NCBI GenBank assembly: GCA_018266395.1
Contig: JAFEAM010000023.1
Span: forward strand, 1 to 64,000
Direction: 5' to 3'
Source of the DNA: Bacteroidota bacterium
GTDB taxonomy: Bacteria > Bacteroidota > Bacteroidia > Cytophagales > Cyclobacteriaceae
DNA length: 64,000 bases
The position numbers and the translations under genes were made by a program. Below, piece by piece: positions 26,201 to 35,049 of the stretch. The notes under the pieces were generated by a model, which was given only the letters and a program-made list of their open reading frames with translations, was not told where the DNA came from and made no database searches. Numbering within the stretch: position 1 is the first letter of the stretch; each line of letters opens with the position of its first letter.

Positions 26201-26747
26201 GAGAACTGATGGGTGCGCCACTAAAGATGGTCACAGCATTGGATGGCGCATTGGAGAGAGACGTTCCAAAATCAATACGGTATAGCAGATTATTATCCGA
26301 AATGAATCCATAGAATTTTCCGCCTTCTGCAACAACTTCAATGACCCTCCAAGTACTTGAATTAATACCGAGACCTCCAAGATCAGTAACTGCAGGCGTT
26401 GGGTTTTTGATGTTATTACCAAAATCAATGCGATAAAGCCTATTAGTTGCTCGTGTGAGAATGAATCCATAATAGTTGTTGTTCTGCTCAGCAATTTCGA
26501 CCTTAAAGCCATACCCTCCGTAAGAATTTACAAGTACTGTTGCCGCAGGCGACAAGTCCAAGTCACCGGCACAGAAGTCCCAATCGTAGTTGCTATAAAC
26601 TGAATTAGGTTGGAATAACAGTTGTTGTTGAAGGCAGGCACTTGAAGCCGAAGCAAAATCAACTGAGCATTGCGCTTTAAGGTTTCGTGGATAAAGCACG
26701 CAGACACCGGCTATTACCAGCAAACATATATGGTAGCGTCGTTTCAA
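23208..26747 (-). CDS. T9SS-secreted PKD-repeat protein
   Basis: The 1,179-residue product has a signal peptide (about 1-25), a beta-propeller-like N-terminal half with repeated LYRIDFG and FYGFI segments (about 60-380), and six PKD-type domains (YSWDFGDAATAAIANPSHTY is the clearest). Next come a CARDB-like segment near 1000 and a C-terminal sorting region (FDPYPNPTSGTVRIDW ... SGLYVVIVETSQSRKVMRFVRQ). The last feature predicts T9SS export and cell-surface display. Start codon: TTG 26747, because a TGA lies four codons upstream in frame and no ATG precedes the signal peptide. It is monocistronic, ending 55 bp from the Lrp-type gene. It may be an adhesin; function is not established. Confidence 0.85.
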   Translation of the reverse strand: MKRRYHICLLVIAGVCVLYPRNLKAQCSVDFASASSACLQQQLLFQPNSVYSNYDWDFCAGDLDLSPAATVLVNSYGGYGFKVEIAEQNNNYYGFILTRATNRLYRIDFGNNIKNPTPAVTDLGGLGINSSTWRVIEVVAEGGKFYGFISDNNLLYRIDFGTSLSNAPSNAVTIFSGAPISSPIDMTIVEESGSKYLFLANLGNETLVRLKFNSSYLDIPVLLNPIQVTGSTLLSGISFLKDCSTWYATATAIGVGKVYQLVFNAGIEDPSPTISSFLLNNASGISLVQDNSKFYAFIQSQSSAGTLHRVNFGNGLSSPPTSIDDLSLYSSPKDLWGFSMYKAQSDWLGLATDGSGPNVYSIIFPSNCFSSTAVSQVAQPVVLTGNSGTFNISLRVKDGMGNWTSRSHPLTITSGVAPDISLASQNVCANYPVNFSSSNVSGNIVNYSWDFGDAATAAIANPSHTYAAAGVYTAQLTVTASNSCTNVAMQSVQIFNAPNANFNLPGSSPICTNAPYTLTNTATFDPGSNPTWEWRLNGNLISTQKDLVTSFSSPTAQQISLKAFIPGCNTESIQNIPTVLTGPAVGFNVSDDCMGNTVAFQNVTTGADAGYLWDFGDGSTSTQANPGHLYTAAANYNVTLTANNSIGCQIAVSKSLKISSLPQPDFSVGLPPFSCSQSATPFQNTTSPLTDSNITTWNWSFGDLSGGTSTSMTPSYTYTAPGTYLVQLTATSDAGCIGTQTKSINIASSPVADFTFGPTCINQLSRFSDQSGGGVQSRVWQINSSTFTTTNPTYTFSSAGTFPAMLTVTGSNGCANVKSKSVFVPQASTGNFSLTNPCAGQPTQFTDASITYGDVVTGWNWNFAGNSIGGNPANYVFSLPGNYNVKMTTTHASGCQYTTSKTIGVNPTPVAAFTATPDRGSAPLTVQFNNLSTGATSYQWTFFDKIPSYSTRSSDVYTYSSSLGTYSAQLKASNALGCSDTKSVPIIILNPVIDLILYDISLVTDPVSGKLKCKVSILNNSNIPFYGAEVALFLSNKAVVNENLQFAIQPGESTTQTLSFTFSATQSDLNYICAEILLEKDTAQDNNKRCLALDHEPYFFDPYPNPTSGTVRIDWVEEGPGTAVISVYDNQGKRAYRWETPCQAGLNQTVHDLSFLTSGLYVVIVETSQSRKVMRFVRQ

Positions 26748-26802
26748 CAGTCTTGATCAGCGTATTAAAAAAAATCGCAATGAATTAATAGTTGTAATCC
26801 TA

Positions 26803-26810
26803 CAAAGGTA
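26803..26810 (-). promoter_or_regulatory. -7 element upstream of the PKD/T9SS gene
   Basis: The minus strand reads TACCTTTG at 26810-26803, a full TAnnTTTG match identical to the tRNA-Trp promoter core. It lies 55 bp before the TTG start. No TTG is visible at the optimal upstream distance, so only the -7 part is supported. Confidence 0.4.
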
Positions 26811-26823
26811 ACTGTTGCGTCCG

Positions 26824-27939
26824 TTACTCATGACTCGTCACAATGCCCATTATTAAATTTTCAAGAACTGCATAAGTCCGTTCCGGCCCAAAAGACTCTG
26901 CAGCTCTTCGCTGTCCATACTTACCCATTTTTAATCTCAGCTCTGGTTTCGACATAAGTTCCTTCATGGCCGTAGCCATAGCCACCAGATCCCCAGGAGG
27001 TACAAGGATACCGCATTCGCTGGTTACAATTTCAGTCGGTCCCCCACATTCAGTTGCGATAACTGGTTTACCAAAATATAATGCATCCAGGGTGGTTAAT
27101 GAGAACGATTCCGATTGGGAAAAATTGACTGCAATTGACGATTTCTCATACTCGGAACGGACATCTTCCCTGAATCCTGAAAACTCCACTTGTGAGGTGC
27201 AACCCAATTGGATGGCTAGTGTCTTGAGCTCTTCGAGATACCCCTCATTCTTCCGCAGTCCCAGGGTGCCCCCCACAAATCGTAATGTCCATGATGGAAA
27301 ACCACTGGCAATTGAAGCAAAGCTTCTAAGCGCAAGATCCTGCCCCTTACCTCTCGTGTAATTGGCCAGACAGAGGATGGTTTGTTCATTGGATAATACT
27401 CGAGGTTCCTCATTGGACCTCACTCCATCATAAATCAAGTGGACCCCACGTTTATCATCCAGTTCATTCAGCACACTCCTGGACACTGCCACAATAGCAC
27501 GAGCTTTGCGGCGATGAATGGAAAGCCAAGTGTTACGCAGGATCGCTGGAAACCGCGAAGGCATGAATCGAACATAAACGATATAAGGTATCCTTAAACC
27601 TAGCCATTGCGACACAGGCGCCAGCATATTATAGAAATCATTCACAATAATCAGTGTAGGAGCGGTTTCCATGACCAGCTTCTTAAACTGCCAGCTATTA
27701 ATCAATAAAGATGGAAAATAGGTGATCCATGAAGCCGGGTTACGATTTAGCTCCTTCATTGGTAGTGGCCTGAATTCAAAGCCATGTCCAAGGATTACTT
27801 TTGCCGCTTGACTTCCATGGGGCAACAGGAAAATGAATTCAAAGGAATCACGCAGATATTCGGCCGCCCTGATTCCGCTAACAAGGGCTCCGGTAACCGC
27901 AAGCGAATTATCTAACACTACTATTCTTGCACGCTTCAT
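26824..27939 (-). CDS. GT4-family glycosyltransferase
   Basis: The 371-residue product is a GT-B-fold sugar transferase. Its N-terminal domain begins RIVVLDNSLAVTGALVSGIR, and the C-terminal nucleotide-sugar domain has LANYTRGKGQDLALRSF, VEFSGFREDVRSEYEKSS and the motif region SESFSLTTLDALYFGKPVIATECGG, the GT4 E-x7-E area in a variant form (E...D). I use ATG 27939, which overlaps the upstream stop as ATGA, rather than a longer frame to 28068 lying inside the upstream gene. It is the last gene of the polysaccharide operon. Donor and acceptor are unknown. Confidence 0.85.
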   Translation of the reverse strand: MKRARIVVLDNSLAVTGALVSGIRAAEYLRDSFEFIFLLPHGSQAAKVILGHGFEFRPLPMKELNRNPASWITYFPSLLINSWQFKKLVMETAPTLIIVNDFYNMLAPVSQWLGLRIPYIVYVRFMPSRFPAILRNTWLSIHRRKARAIVAVSRSVLNELDDKRGVHLIYDGVRSNEEPRVLSNEQTILCLANYTRGKGQDLALRSFASIASGFPSWTLRFVGGTLGLRKNEGYLEELKTLAIQLGCTSQVEFSGFREDVRSEYEKSSIAVNFSQSESFSLTTLDALYFGKPVIATECGGPTEIVTSECGILVPPGDLVAMATAMKELMSKPELRLKMGKYGQRRAAESFGPERTYAVLENLIMGIVTSHE

Positions 27940-29150
27940 TCCAAAAGCTGAATCCATTTTTTCTGAACTGCATTCATATCCAAATCCTGCACTAGTTGAG
28001 GAGCATTTGCTGACTTCTGCTGCAGTGCCTCTGGGTGATCTATGAGCTCTGAAATCTTGACCGACCACACTTTCAAAGCCTGGTCACCTATCGCTGGCGG
28101 CATAAGCCAGCCTCCAATTGATTCTATCGGGACTGAGCTCATCGCCTGTTCAGGCAATTGTGGGCAAAGAATTTCGCGTGGCCCTGTCGGGCAATCTGCT
28201 GCGACAACAGTGAGTCCCAGGGCTAGGGCTTCGCAAAGTGCCAGTGGAAATCCCTCCCAAGCTGAAGTCATTAAATACAGACTTGCCTTCCTTAGAAACG
28301 GGTACACGTTGCTTTGATGGCCGAGAAAATAAATATCACTACCCAGTTCACTACCATTTCTTTGCTCAAAAGATGAGTAGACTTTCAATCCCTTTCCCGC
28401 GGCCTCCCGGATGAGTTGCTCACGTAATTCGCCATCTCCCAGAACAACCAACTTGGTATCCCGATTCATTCTCACATCTGCAAAGATCGATATCATAGAA
28501 GAAAGATTCTTCTGGAAAGCAAGCCTGCAATGGGTGATTAACACAAAATGATTCTTAACCAAATGATCAAAGATATTGGTTGCGGGCAGTTCTGACTTCC
28601 TCATGAGCTCACTGATAGGAAGGCCGTTTGGGATTGTTGCTATCCGATTGCCATCAATGTTGAAATAGTGTCTAAGTTCAGAGGCAATGCCCTTGCTTAC
28701 CCCAACAAGACGATCGATGCGGGAGTAACAATACGGAAGAAGTACATGCAAGCGGAGCCACCCAAGCAGTCCGGCAATATTTTGATCGTTTACCTTGGTT
28801 CCGTGAATCCACGCGATTGTTTTTTCACCGACTTTAGATCCACAATTCACATAATCCGCACCTTCCAGATGACTGATGGCTACCTGAATTCGAAGTGATT
28901 TTTTCAGGTTCCTGAGTTTTCTAATTCGTCGAAGCAATGCAACACTTTTGCCTATCCAACATCTCCCTGCATCAACCTCCAGTGAAATTATATTGTCAAG
29001 CCTGTCCGACTCAAAGGAATCAGACCAATTAAAGACGCAGCCATAAACTTCATAATCCTTCCCAAAGCATCGCAATTGATTCCGAAATACCTGTTGTGCC
29101 CCACCAGGGCCAAGATTGGGTATAACAAGAAGAATGCGTTTCCTTTCCAC
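27936..29150 (-). CDS. GT4-family glycosyltransferase
   Basis: The 404-residue product has a GT-B architecture: ILLVIPNLGPGGAQQVFRNQL at the N-terminus (the glycine-rich acceptor-domain loop), RLVGVSKGIASELRHYF, then the C-terminal domain with THCRLAFQKNLSSMI, VVLGDGELREQL, DIYFLGHQSNVYPFLRKAS and SAWEGFPLALCEALALGLTVVA, a clear E-x7-E motif. The start is GTG at 29150, 2 bp after the GT61 gene's stop. It overlaps the next gene by 4 bp (ATGA), indicating coupled translation in the polysaccharide operon. Confidence 0.88.
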   Translation of the reverse strand: MERKRILLVIPNLGPGGAQQVFRNQLRCFGKDYEVYGCVFNWSDSFESDRLDNIISLEVDAGRCWIGKSVALLRRIRKLRNLKKSLRIQVAISHLEGADYVNCGSKVGEKTIAWIHGTKVNDQNIAGLLGWLRLHVLLPYCYSRIDRLVGVSKGIASELRHYFNIDGNRIATIPNGLPISELMRKSELPATNIFDHLVKNHFVLITHCRLAFQKNLSSMISIFADVRMNRDTKLVVLGDGELREQLIREAAGKGLKVYSSFEQRNGSELGSDIYFLGHQSNVYPFLRKASLYLMTSAWEGFPLALCEALALGLTVVAADCPTGPREILCPQLPEQAMSSVPIESIGGWLMPPAIGDQALKVWSVKISELIDHPEALQQKSANAPQLVQDLDMNAVQKKWIQLLE

Positions 29151-29152
29151 TT

Positions 29153-30328
29153 TTAATCTGATACAAGGTGGGCGTTATTGCTTTTATCAAAGGTCGCAAT
29201 GAGGGCAGACAGTGACGACACATCGATACAAAATCCTCCTGAATGGCGTTCCCGACCCCATTCACCAATAACAGCATCATATGTAAAACCTTGCTGACCG
29301 GCAAGCATTACATAGTGAAAAGGAAGGTAATCTGACTCCGGAGGCGGAAAAAGTTCAATCACATGGCAGGGGCTGTTCCTGTATATCAGGTTTGTCAAGC
29401 CGGCTCCGTGGATGCCAATAATCAGTACTGCGCTTGCAAATAATTCCGATTGTTGTTCCAAAGAAAGCGCATCGCAATTGTATATCTCAATCCCCTGAAT
29501 CTTGAAGAGACTGATCACTTCGTTTTCATTTTCAAGGTACCGAAGGCTCTCTTTTGATCTGGTAATAAAAATTCTTCTTTGGCCCCCTGCCCTATGAACA
29601 AACGGGGAAACAATTTCTTTCCAGAGATCCAACCTATGGGTCATTGGTTTGCAGAAGACAACCTTATCACAGACTAGGTATTCCTCACGCTGCACAAGCC
29701 ATGGAAGACTTCTCAAAAAGGTCGACCTCTCCACAATAGCTTTGAAGTAAGGTTTATCCCAAAGAGCGCCAGCTACAATGACAGTGTACTCCTCGACATC
29801 GACACCAAAGGATTTCAGAAAGAAGATTTTTGCAAGTACATCATTATAAAGGTGAAAGTAGTTCTCTTCCCCTGTGTCACGCAGCGAAATCGCCTGCTTT
29901 AACCTGATCTCGTTCTTCTTGGCCAGCAAGGGAATAATTTCAGGTTTTTTCTGGAATGGTGTTCTGCTGATACCCAATGAATAGTATACAAGTTTCCTTC
30001 GATTCACTATTCCCCAGCCGAATTTTGGCTCGATCATACATTGCTTCTCTAATATGAGCAGGAATTCCTCCTGTGTCCATTGGTACCACGTGGACATCAA
30101 TTTCCTGACCATGTGGTCGGTGATCCCTGAAAGATTGATACTGTTTTCTACAAATGGATGCCCCCTCCTATACCATTTAAATTCATTTGCATTAATTCTT
30201 AATTCCGGGAAAATCAGCCGGTCAAAGGTGGCTATTCTGATCCTGTTGTATAGCAAGAAGGCCTTCTTGAGCAGCAAGACCGGAAATAACTTTTTCAGGA
30301 CTTTTTTGAGACTGAAATGGGCCTTCAT
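29153..30328 (-). CDS. GT61-family (DUF563) glycosyltransferase
   Basis: The 391-residue product fits the GT61 family, known from plant xylosyl- and arabinosyltransferases and bacterial capsule loci. Supporting segments are the N-terminal GEENYFHLYNDVLAKIFFL (equivalent to the GHW-type F/YH motif), RRIFITRSKESLRYLENENE and the hallmark SAVLIIGIHGAGLTNLIY with IELFPPPESDY. Polysaccharide capsule members transfer pentoses or other sugars; the specificity here is unknown. It follows the NAD-dependent epimerase by 10 bp. Confidence 0.85.
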   Translation of the reverse strand: MKAHFSLKKVLKKLFPVLLLKKAFLLYNRIRIATFDRLIFPELRINANEFKWYRRGHPFVENSINLSGITDHMVRKLMSTWYQWTQEEFLLILEKQCMIEPKFGWGIVNRRKLVYYSLGISRTPFQKKPEIIPLLAKKNEIRLKQAISLRDTGEENYFHLYNDVLAKIFFLKSFGVDVEEYTVIVAGALWDKPYFKAIVERSTFLRSLPWLVQREEYLVCDKVVFCKPMTHRLDLWKEIVSPFVHRAGGQRRIFITRSKESLRYLENENEVISLFKIQGIEIYNCDALSLEQQSELFASAVLIIGIHGAGLTNLIYRNSPCHVIELFPPPESDYLPFHYVMLAGQQGFTYDAVIGEWGRERHSGGFCIDVSSLSALIATFDKSNNAHLVSD

Positions 30329-30338
30329 AGTGGCCTTC

Positions 30339-31262
30339 CTATTTCTTTAGCGTCAGGAGTATCTTCTCAATTCCCCTCTGCAGTGGAGTCAACGGTCTCC
30401 CCAAAATTGATTTCATCTTGCTATTATCTGGTTTCCTGCGCGTCATATCTCCGTCCTTAAGAGGGGGTAAGAATGTAATTGCGGATTGTGAACCAGTAAT
30501 TCTTATAATTTCCTTCGCCAGATCCAGTATACTAATCTCTTCGTCACTACCCACATTCATCGTATCATTTACGCAAAGGCCATTTTCCAAACAAGCCATT
30601 GTCGTTTCAATATTATCGTCGATATAGCAGAAGGTTCTTGTTTGATCGCCGGAACCGTAGATTGTTATAGGCTCGCCTGCCAACGCATTCTTGAGGAATT
30701 TGGCAATTACAAAATCATCGCTTTGCCTTGGGCCGTAGGTATTGAAGAATCTGAATATGGTGAATGGCAATCCATATTCCTTATTATAAGATCGCAGGAA
30801 TGCTTCGCCAACGTTCTTTACAATGGCATATGGAAGCCTGCTATTAAGCGGAGTAGTCCACTCATGTTGCGGAATTTCCACTGGTTCTCCATATACTTCC
30901 GAAGAAGATGAGTAGAACACTCTCTTAACACCTGTGGCCAGGCTCAGATCCATTATATTTCGTATTCCCTGAATATCATTCAACACCTGAATGGGATGCG
31001 CAAGTGTCCTCTGAACTCCAACCACGGCGGCATAATGAAAAACATAATCATATCGTTTTTCCCTGAACAGGGCTTCGATCTCGCTCCGGTTATTGACATC
31101 CATTTGGTGAAACTGAAAGTGTTTGCCAGATGGGAGCTTCCCCAAAGAGCCGGTCAGGAAATTATCAATTCCTGTCAGATCAAATCGACCATTTGACATG
31201 ATACATTCAGCCAAAGAGCCTCCAATATTTCCAGCCACACCGGTAATGAGAATCTTTGTCAT
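30339..31262 (-). CDS. NAD-dependent nucleotide-sugar epimerase/dehydratase
   Basis: The 307-residue product is an extended short-chain dehydrogenase. It shows a Rossmann glycine motif (GVAGNIGGSLAE, residues about 7-18), SSSSEVYGEP with the catalytic Ser/Thr region, YAIVK (YxxxK catalytic pair), and the late RTFCYIDDNIET typical of UDP-glucuronate decarboxylase or UDP-glucose 4-epimerase relatives. The exact sugar is undecided. It overlaps the upstream GT2 gene by 4 bp (ATGA) and sits centrally in the polysaccharide operon, so it probably makes a donor for one of the adjacent transferases. Confidence 0.85.
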   Translation of the reverse strand: MTKILITGVAGNIGGSLAECIMSNGRFDLTGIDNFLTGSLGKLPSGKHFQFHQMDVNNRSEIEALFREKRYDYVFHYAAVVGVQRTLAHPIQVLNDIQGIRNIMDLSLATGVKRVFYSSSSEVYGEPVEIPQHEWTTPLNSRLPYAIVKNVGEAFLRSYNKEYGLPFTIFRFFNTYGPRQSDDFVIAKFLKNALAGEPITIYGSGDQTRTFCYIDDNIETTMACLENGLCVNDTMNVGSDEEISILDLAKEIIRITGSQSAITFLPPLKDGDMTRRKPDNSKMKSILGRPLTPLQRGIEKILLTLKK

Positions 31263-32155
31263 CTCTTGATAATGTTTCTAACGCTTGCCAGGAATCTCTT
31301 AGTGAACAAAATCTTTGGGAATGTTCTCAGGGCAATTAATGCCCAGCGAATGACCTCTATCCTCTGCCTTGCTTGAGCAAGGCTAAGCATCATATATGTA
31401 TACCGCTCTGCTTTGAATCTCTTAAATAGTCCATTATAGCATCCCATAACTACGGCATCCTGTGAAAGCAACCGGATCATAAGCAAATCCCGATTAATCA
31501 CCTTTTCAGGTTTTATGGTTGTAATGCTTCTTTGCTCATGATGTATCACAGAAGATGTGACCCGCTGGGAACATTTGATCGGATACCTGCAAAGCAACCG
31601 TATCCACAATTCCCAATCCTCGGCTGAGGCCAATTCACGATCTTCTCTGAAAGGGTAAGTACGTGCAATGTCCGAACGAAGAAATACGCCGTTGCAACTG
31701 AGATCATTATTAAACAACACGCTTGATGCCACTTTGCTTTCCTGATGAACCACTTCACTCATAAGTTCGCCGTTCTCCTTCCTGTGGTCATAAGCCAGGT
31801 GAAAGAACTCAGGGCATTGAAACCGGCTGATCATATTAGCTGCTTCCTCCAGGTGAATCGGGTACATAAGGTCATCCGAATCAAAGAAGTTGAAATAATC
31901 TCCTTTTGCCAACCTGGCACCATAGTTTCTCGCTGCTCCTCTTTCTTCATTGGCTTTATAATAGTAGAGAATCCTTGGATCTTCCATGGCTCTAACTACT
32001 TCCCGCGACGAATCTGTGCCCCCATCATCTATTACCAATACTTCAAAATGCGGATAGGTCTGAGGCTGAATGCTTTGTAGCGTTTTCTCCAATAATGAAG
32101 CACGATTGTATGTGGGGATTACAATAGAAAAGAACGGGCTGCCGGAAATGCTCAC
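31259..32155 (-). CDS. GT2-family glycosyltransferase
   Basis: The 298-residue product has a GT-A fold: FFSIVIPTYNRASLLEKTLQS at the start, FEVLVIDDGGTDSSREVV, the acidic metal-site segment NFFDSDDLMYP (DxDD) and later ELASAEDWELWIRLL, where ED is the typical catalytic-base region. The start is GTG at 32155, with GTGA overlapping the previous stop. It may add a single residue to the growing polysaccharide; the sugar is unknown. Confidence 0.88.
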   Translation of the reverse strand: MSISGSPFFSIVIPTYNRASLLEKTLQSIQPQTYPHFEVLVIDDGGTDSSREVVRAMEDPRILYYYKANEERGAARNYGARLAKGDYFNFFDSDDLMYPIHLEEAANMISRFQCPEFFHLAYDHRKENGELMSEVVHQESKVASSVLFNNDLSCNGVFLRSDIARTYPFREDRELASAEDWELWIRLLCRYPIKCSQRVTSSVIHHEQRSITTIKPEKVINRDLLMIRLLSQDAVVMGCYNGLFKRFKAERYTYMMLSLAQARQRIEVIRWALIALRTFPKILFTKRFLASVRNIIKR

Positions 32156-33261
32156 TTGACTTGGTTTAATTTTGCATAAGCTGGCAAAACGGTCTTAATT
32201 GAAAATCTTTCCTTTACTACTTGTCCCAATTGCTCCCCAATATTTATCCGGAGCTGGTCAGAATGAATATAATTCATAATAACCTTCACGGCATCTGCAG
32301 CAAAGTTATCATGATTAACCCGAAACCCATTTACGCCGTTTTCGACATAGTCATCGAAATCGCCTATTCCATGGCAAACAATGGCGGGAGTTGAGGTCAA
32401 TCCAGCTTCTTTCACGACAACGCAACTGGATTCGGAAATCGATGGGTGTATCAGCCAAGAAGCTGCACCCAGGAACTCCAGTACATTGTCCACATAACCA
32501 GGCATCCAAAGGTGATCCTGAACCGAAAGTTCAATCGCTTTTTGTTTAATGGATGATTCCAGGGGCCCTTTACCGAGCAGGATAAGTCTGGCATCTACAC
32601 CCCGATTCCTCAAAGCACTCAGAAGTTCCAGGGAAACCAAGGGTCGCTTCAAAGGGGTTAGACTGCCAGCCGTTACCAGTATTAGTTTCTCTTTCCAGGA
32701 TGTTCGTAATGATCGACTGAGGTGAGGACTCCAGCTATAAAGGTCAAAATTGTACGCCAGATTGATATGAATTACCCGTGATTCCGGAATGCCTTCATGC
32801 CAGATCATATGCTTCTTTGCATTTGCTGAATATACAATCATGATCCTGGCCAATCGATTGGTTAACCGGTAGGAAAGCGTCTTGTCCAATCCCAGATGAT
32901 GGAAAAGGTCACTGTGATGACGACACAGAATTACTCTGACCTTCATAAAATACTGGGCCATTGAGGCTATGAAATTTGCTGACTCCAGGTGGCTGTATAG
33001 CACCGCTACCTCGAGGTGGTGGCAAAATCGAATCAGGAAAAACAACTGCGTCAAATGTCCTAACCAACCTGGTTTAAAGGCCGGACACACATAAGTCTCC
33101 ACACCATAATTGCTGAGGAATGGGTGAATGAGCAATCCCTGTGACTGGCTGAGTGACAATACCCGATGCCCTTGGGTTTTGAAGGCGATCATCAGTGATT
33201 CAGTGTCCCTTGATCGTTGGTTGAAAGGCGAATAGAACAATATGGTTACCGGGTTATTCAT
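32152..33261 (-). CDS. GT4-family glycosyltransferase
   Basis: The 369-residue product starts TILFYSPFNQRSRDTESLMIAF. Its C-terminal domain has LILVTAGSLTPLKRPLVSLELL, ARLILLGKGPLESSIKQKA, LWMPGYVDNVLEFLGAASWL and ISESSCVVVKEAGLTSTPAIV, the E-x7-E variant of GT4. It starts 2 bp downstream of the FkbM gene and overlaps the following GT2 gene by 4 bp. A cytoplasmic transferase acting on a lipid-linked polysaccharide is likely; donor and acceptor are unknown. Confidence 0.87.
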   Translation of the reverse strand: MNNPVTILFYSPFNQRSRDTESLMIAFKTQGHRVLSLSQSQGLLIHPFLSNYGVETYVCPAFKPGWLGHLTQLFFLIRFCHHLEVAVLYSHLESANFIASMAQYFMKVRVILCRHHSDLFHHLGLDKTLSYRLTNRLARIMIVYSANAKKHMIWHEGIPESRVIHINLAYNFDLYSWSPHLSRSLRTSWKEKLILVTAGSLTPLKRPLVSLELLSALRNRGVDARLILLGKGPLESSIKQKAIELSVQDHLWMPGYVDNVLEFLGAASWLIHPSISESSCVVVKEAGLTSTPAIVCHGIGDFDDYVENGVNGFRVNHDNFAADAVKVIMNYIHSDQLRINIGEQLGQVVKERFSIKTVLPAYAKLNQVK

Positions 33262-33263
33262 TG

Positions 33264-34091
33264 TTACAATTTCCTCCCATATAAATAGTCATCAACCACT
33301 GGATTGCCAGTATGCCTATCGGTCACTTCAAAACCATGTTGAATTAAGAATGCGCGCACATCCTTTTTCGTCATATAGAATTCTCCATGCGAATGATGCA
33401 CATGGCGAAAATCGTGACAGGAGATACATAAATTCCGAATAACGGAAATCGACTTATCCATGCCCTTTATGAGAAACTTTTCTGCTCCTTCAATATTACA
33501 CTTGAGAAAGTCTATATGGGAAATGTTATGTTTTTCCACAAATGCGTCCAAGGTCATAGCCGCAACCTGATGATTTGGACTACCCTCTTTCGATTGTATA
33601 GTATTCACCAAATAATTTCCCTGTACATCTTCTATATTCACATAACCGTTTTCAGAATAAACGGCAATATTCTCAGGTATCAACTGCGTCAGATGGTTCT
33701 TTTCCTTCAAAAACCTCAGTCCTCTGAACACGATTGGGTTAGCCTCAATGGCAAACACTCTTCCAGTAGATCCAACCCAAAGGGACATTATTAATGACTC
33801 TTCGCCAAGACCTGCGCCTAGATCGATGACACAGTCTCCGGTTTTCGGCCTGTACGCATAACAGAATGACTGCAGTAACATGTCACTATAGGCAGGATAG
33901 GAAGCATTCCAGCCCGGTCCCATACTGAGGTACGAGACGTTATCAATCTGGTATTCGTATGCACGGAATTCAGGATGCCAATAAGTATTTACCCAGCCAA
34001 AGCCATTTAATCGGTACCCTATTTTGCTGAGCACGTTCAACAGACCATAACAATGCAGGCGATTCAGCCAATGAAGAACTTGAAGGATCAT
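33264..34091 (-). CDS. FkbM-family methyltransferase
   Basis: The 275-residue product has an FkbM-type Rossmann methyltransferase: CVIDLGAGLGEESLIMSLWVG (SAM-binding motif I), VFAIEANPIVFRGLRFLKEKN (motif II), DAFVEKHNISHIDFLKCNIEGAEKFLIKGM (the FkbM hallmark with EGAE). FkbM enzymes O-methylate hydroxyls of polyketides or sugars; in this locus a sugar of the exported glycan is the likely target. It is one of two FkbM genes in the cluster and the two differ in sequence, so they are not a recent duplication. Confidence 0.87.
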   Translation of the reverse strand: MILQVLHWLNRLHCYGLLNVLSKIGYRLNGFGWVNTYWHPEFRAYEYQIDNVSYLSMGPGWNASYPAYSDMLLQSFCYAYRPKTGDCVIDLGAGLGEESLIMSLWVGSTGRVFAIEANPIVFRGLRFLKEKNHLTQLIPENIAVYSENGYVNIEDVQGNYLVNTIQSKEGSPNHQVAAMTLDAFVEKHNISHIDFLKCNIEGAEKFLIKGMDKSISVIRNLCISCHDFRHVHHSHGEFYMTKKDVRAFLIQHGFEVTDRHTGNPVVDDYLYGRKL

Positions 34092-34101
34092 GGTCTATGG
34101 C

Positions 34102-35043
34102 TTAATACAAACGGGAGTTGATAGCGGTTACTAAATTGTACGCAAGGCACCGGGCCATCAAAAGAGGATTTATTTTCAACAAGCGACCGTAAATCAACAA
34201 CTTCGCCCAATTCCAGTTCCGTATCAATGAGTTTCTGGTATTGGTCCTAAATGCATTCAAAAACTTTCTGTCATTTATTTCAGGCACGTGCCTTTTGACC
34301 CAGTCAAATATGAGGAATTGCTCATAGAAATTGGAAAGGGGTAGATCCTTAGGCTTCTTGGTAAATGGATTACGATAAAAATTAAGCGGCTTGGCGACAT
34401 AGCTAACATCAGATTCACTCAATGTCTTAACAAATGCGTATTTATCCCCAAGGTACCTCATTGGGATATCAAACGGGTTCACTTTTAAAAGCACTGATCG
34501 TCTGAATATTGCTGCACTAGTGTTATGGATAATGCCCGCCATGAGGACATAGTCCTCCAATTCCCTTATCCCATTATTCATATGGTTGGATGACCATCTC
34601 GAACATGAATACCTGGCATTCTTGATCCCGGCAAAGGTGTGGGCCGTTACAACCTTATCATTTACGATATAGGAATCGCAATAAGCAAGTCCAACAGTGG
34701 AATTTCCTGTGACTGAATTCACCATCTCCTCCAAGAAGTGCGGGTCAGCATGATCGTCACTCTCTGCAATCCAAACCCAGTCACCTGTGGCGAGACCAAC
34801 ACCTTTCTTCCACTGAAGAAAAGGTGAGCCCGAATTTCTCTCGTTCAGGGAAACTATCTTTACAAGTGGATGACTCACATACTCCTTAATTATTGATACA
34901 CTTCCATCACTGGATGCATCATCCAGGATAATTACTTCTATATGGCTGTAAGTTTGATTAAGGACGGTCTCAATTCTTTGGCGAAGAAATTCTGCGTGGT
35001 CGTAATTGGGTATAATAACCGATATCAAAGGGGTATGCTCCAT
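34102..35043 (-). CDS. GT2-family glycosyltransferase
   Basis: The 313-residue product begins PLISVIIPNYDHAEFLRQRIE, with IEVIILDDASSDGSVSII and the acidic motif WIAESDDHADPHFLEEM, all typical of GT2 GT-A enzymes. Two positively charged segments in the C-terminal third (RNSLIRNWNWAKLLIYGRLLK) may associate with the membrane. It lies 6 bp downstream of the methyltransferase at 35050-35658. Sugar specificity is unknown. Confidence 0.87.
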   Translation of the reverse strand: MEHTPLISVIIPNYDHAEFLRQRIETVLNQTYSHIEVIILDDASSDGSVSIIKEYVSHPLVKIVSLNERNSGSPFLQWKKGVGLATGDWVWIAESDDHADPHFLEEMVNSVTGNSTVGLAYCDSYIVNDKVVTAHTFAGIKNARYSCSRWSSNHMNNGIRELEDYVLMAGIIHNTSAAIFRRSVLLKVNPFDIPMRYLGDKYAFVKTLSESDVSYVAKPLNFYRNPFTKKPKDLPLSNFYEQFLIFDWVKRHVPEINDRKFLNAFRTNTRNSLIRNWNWAKLLIYGRLLKINPLLMARCLAYNLVTAINSRLY

Positions 35044-35049
35044 GCAGTT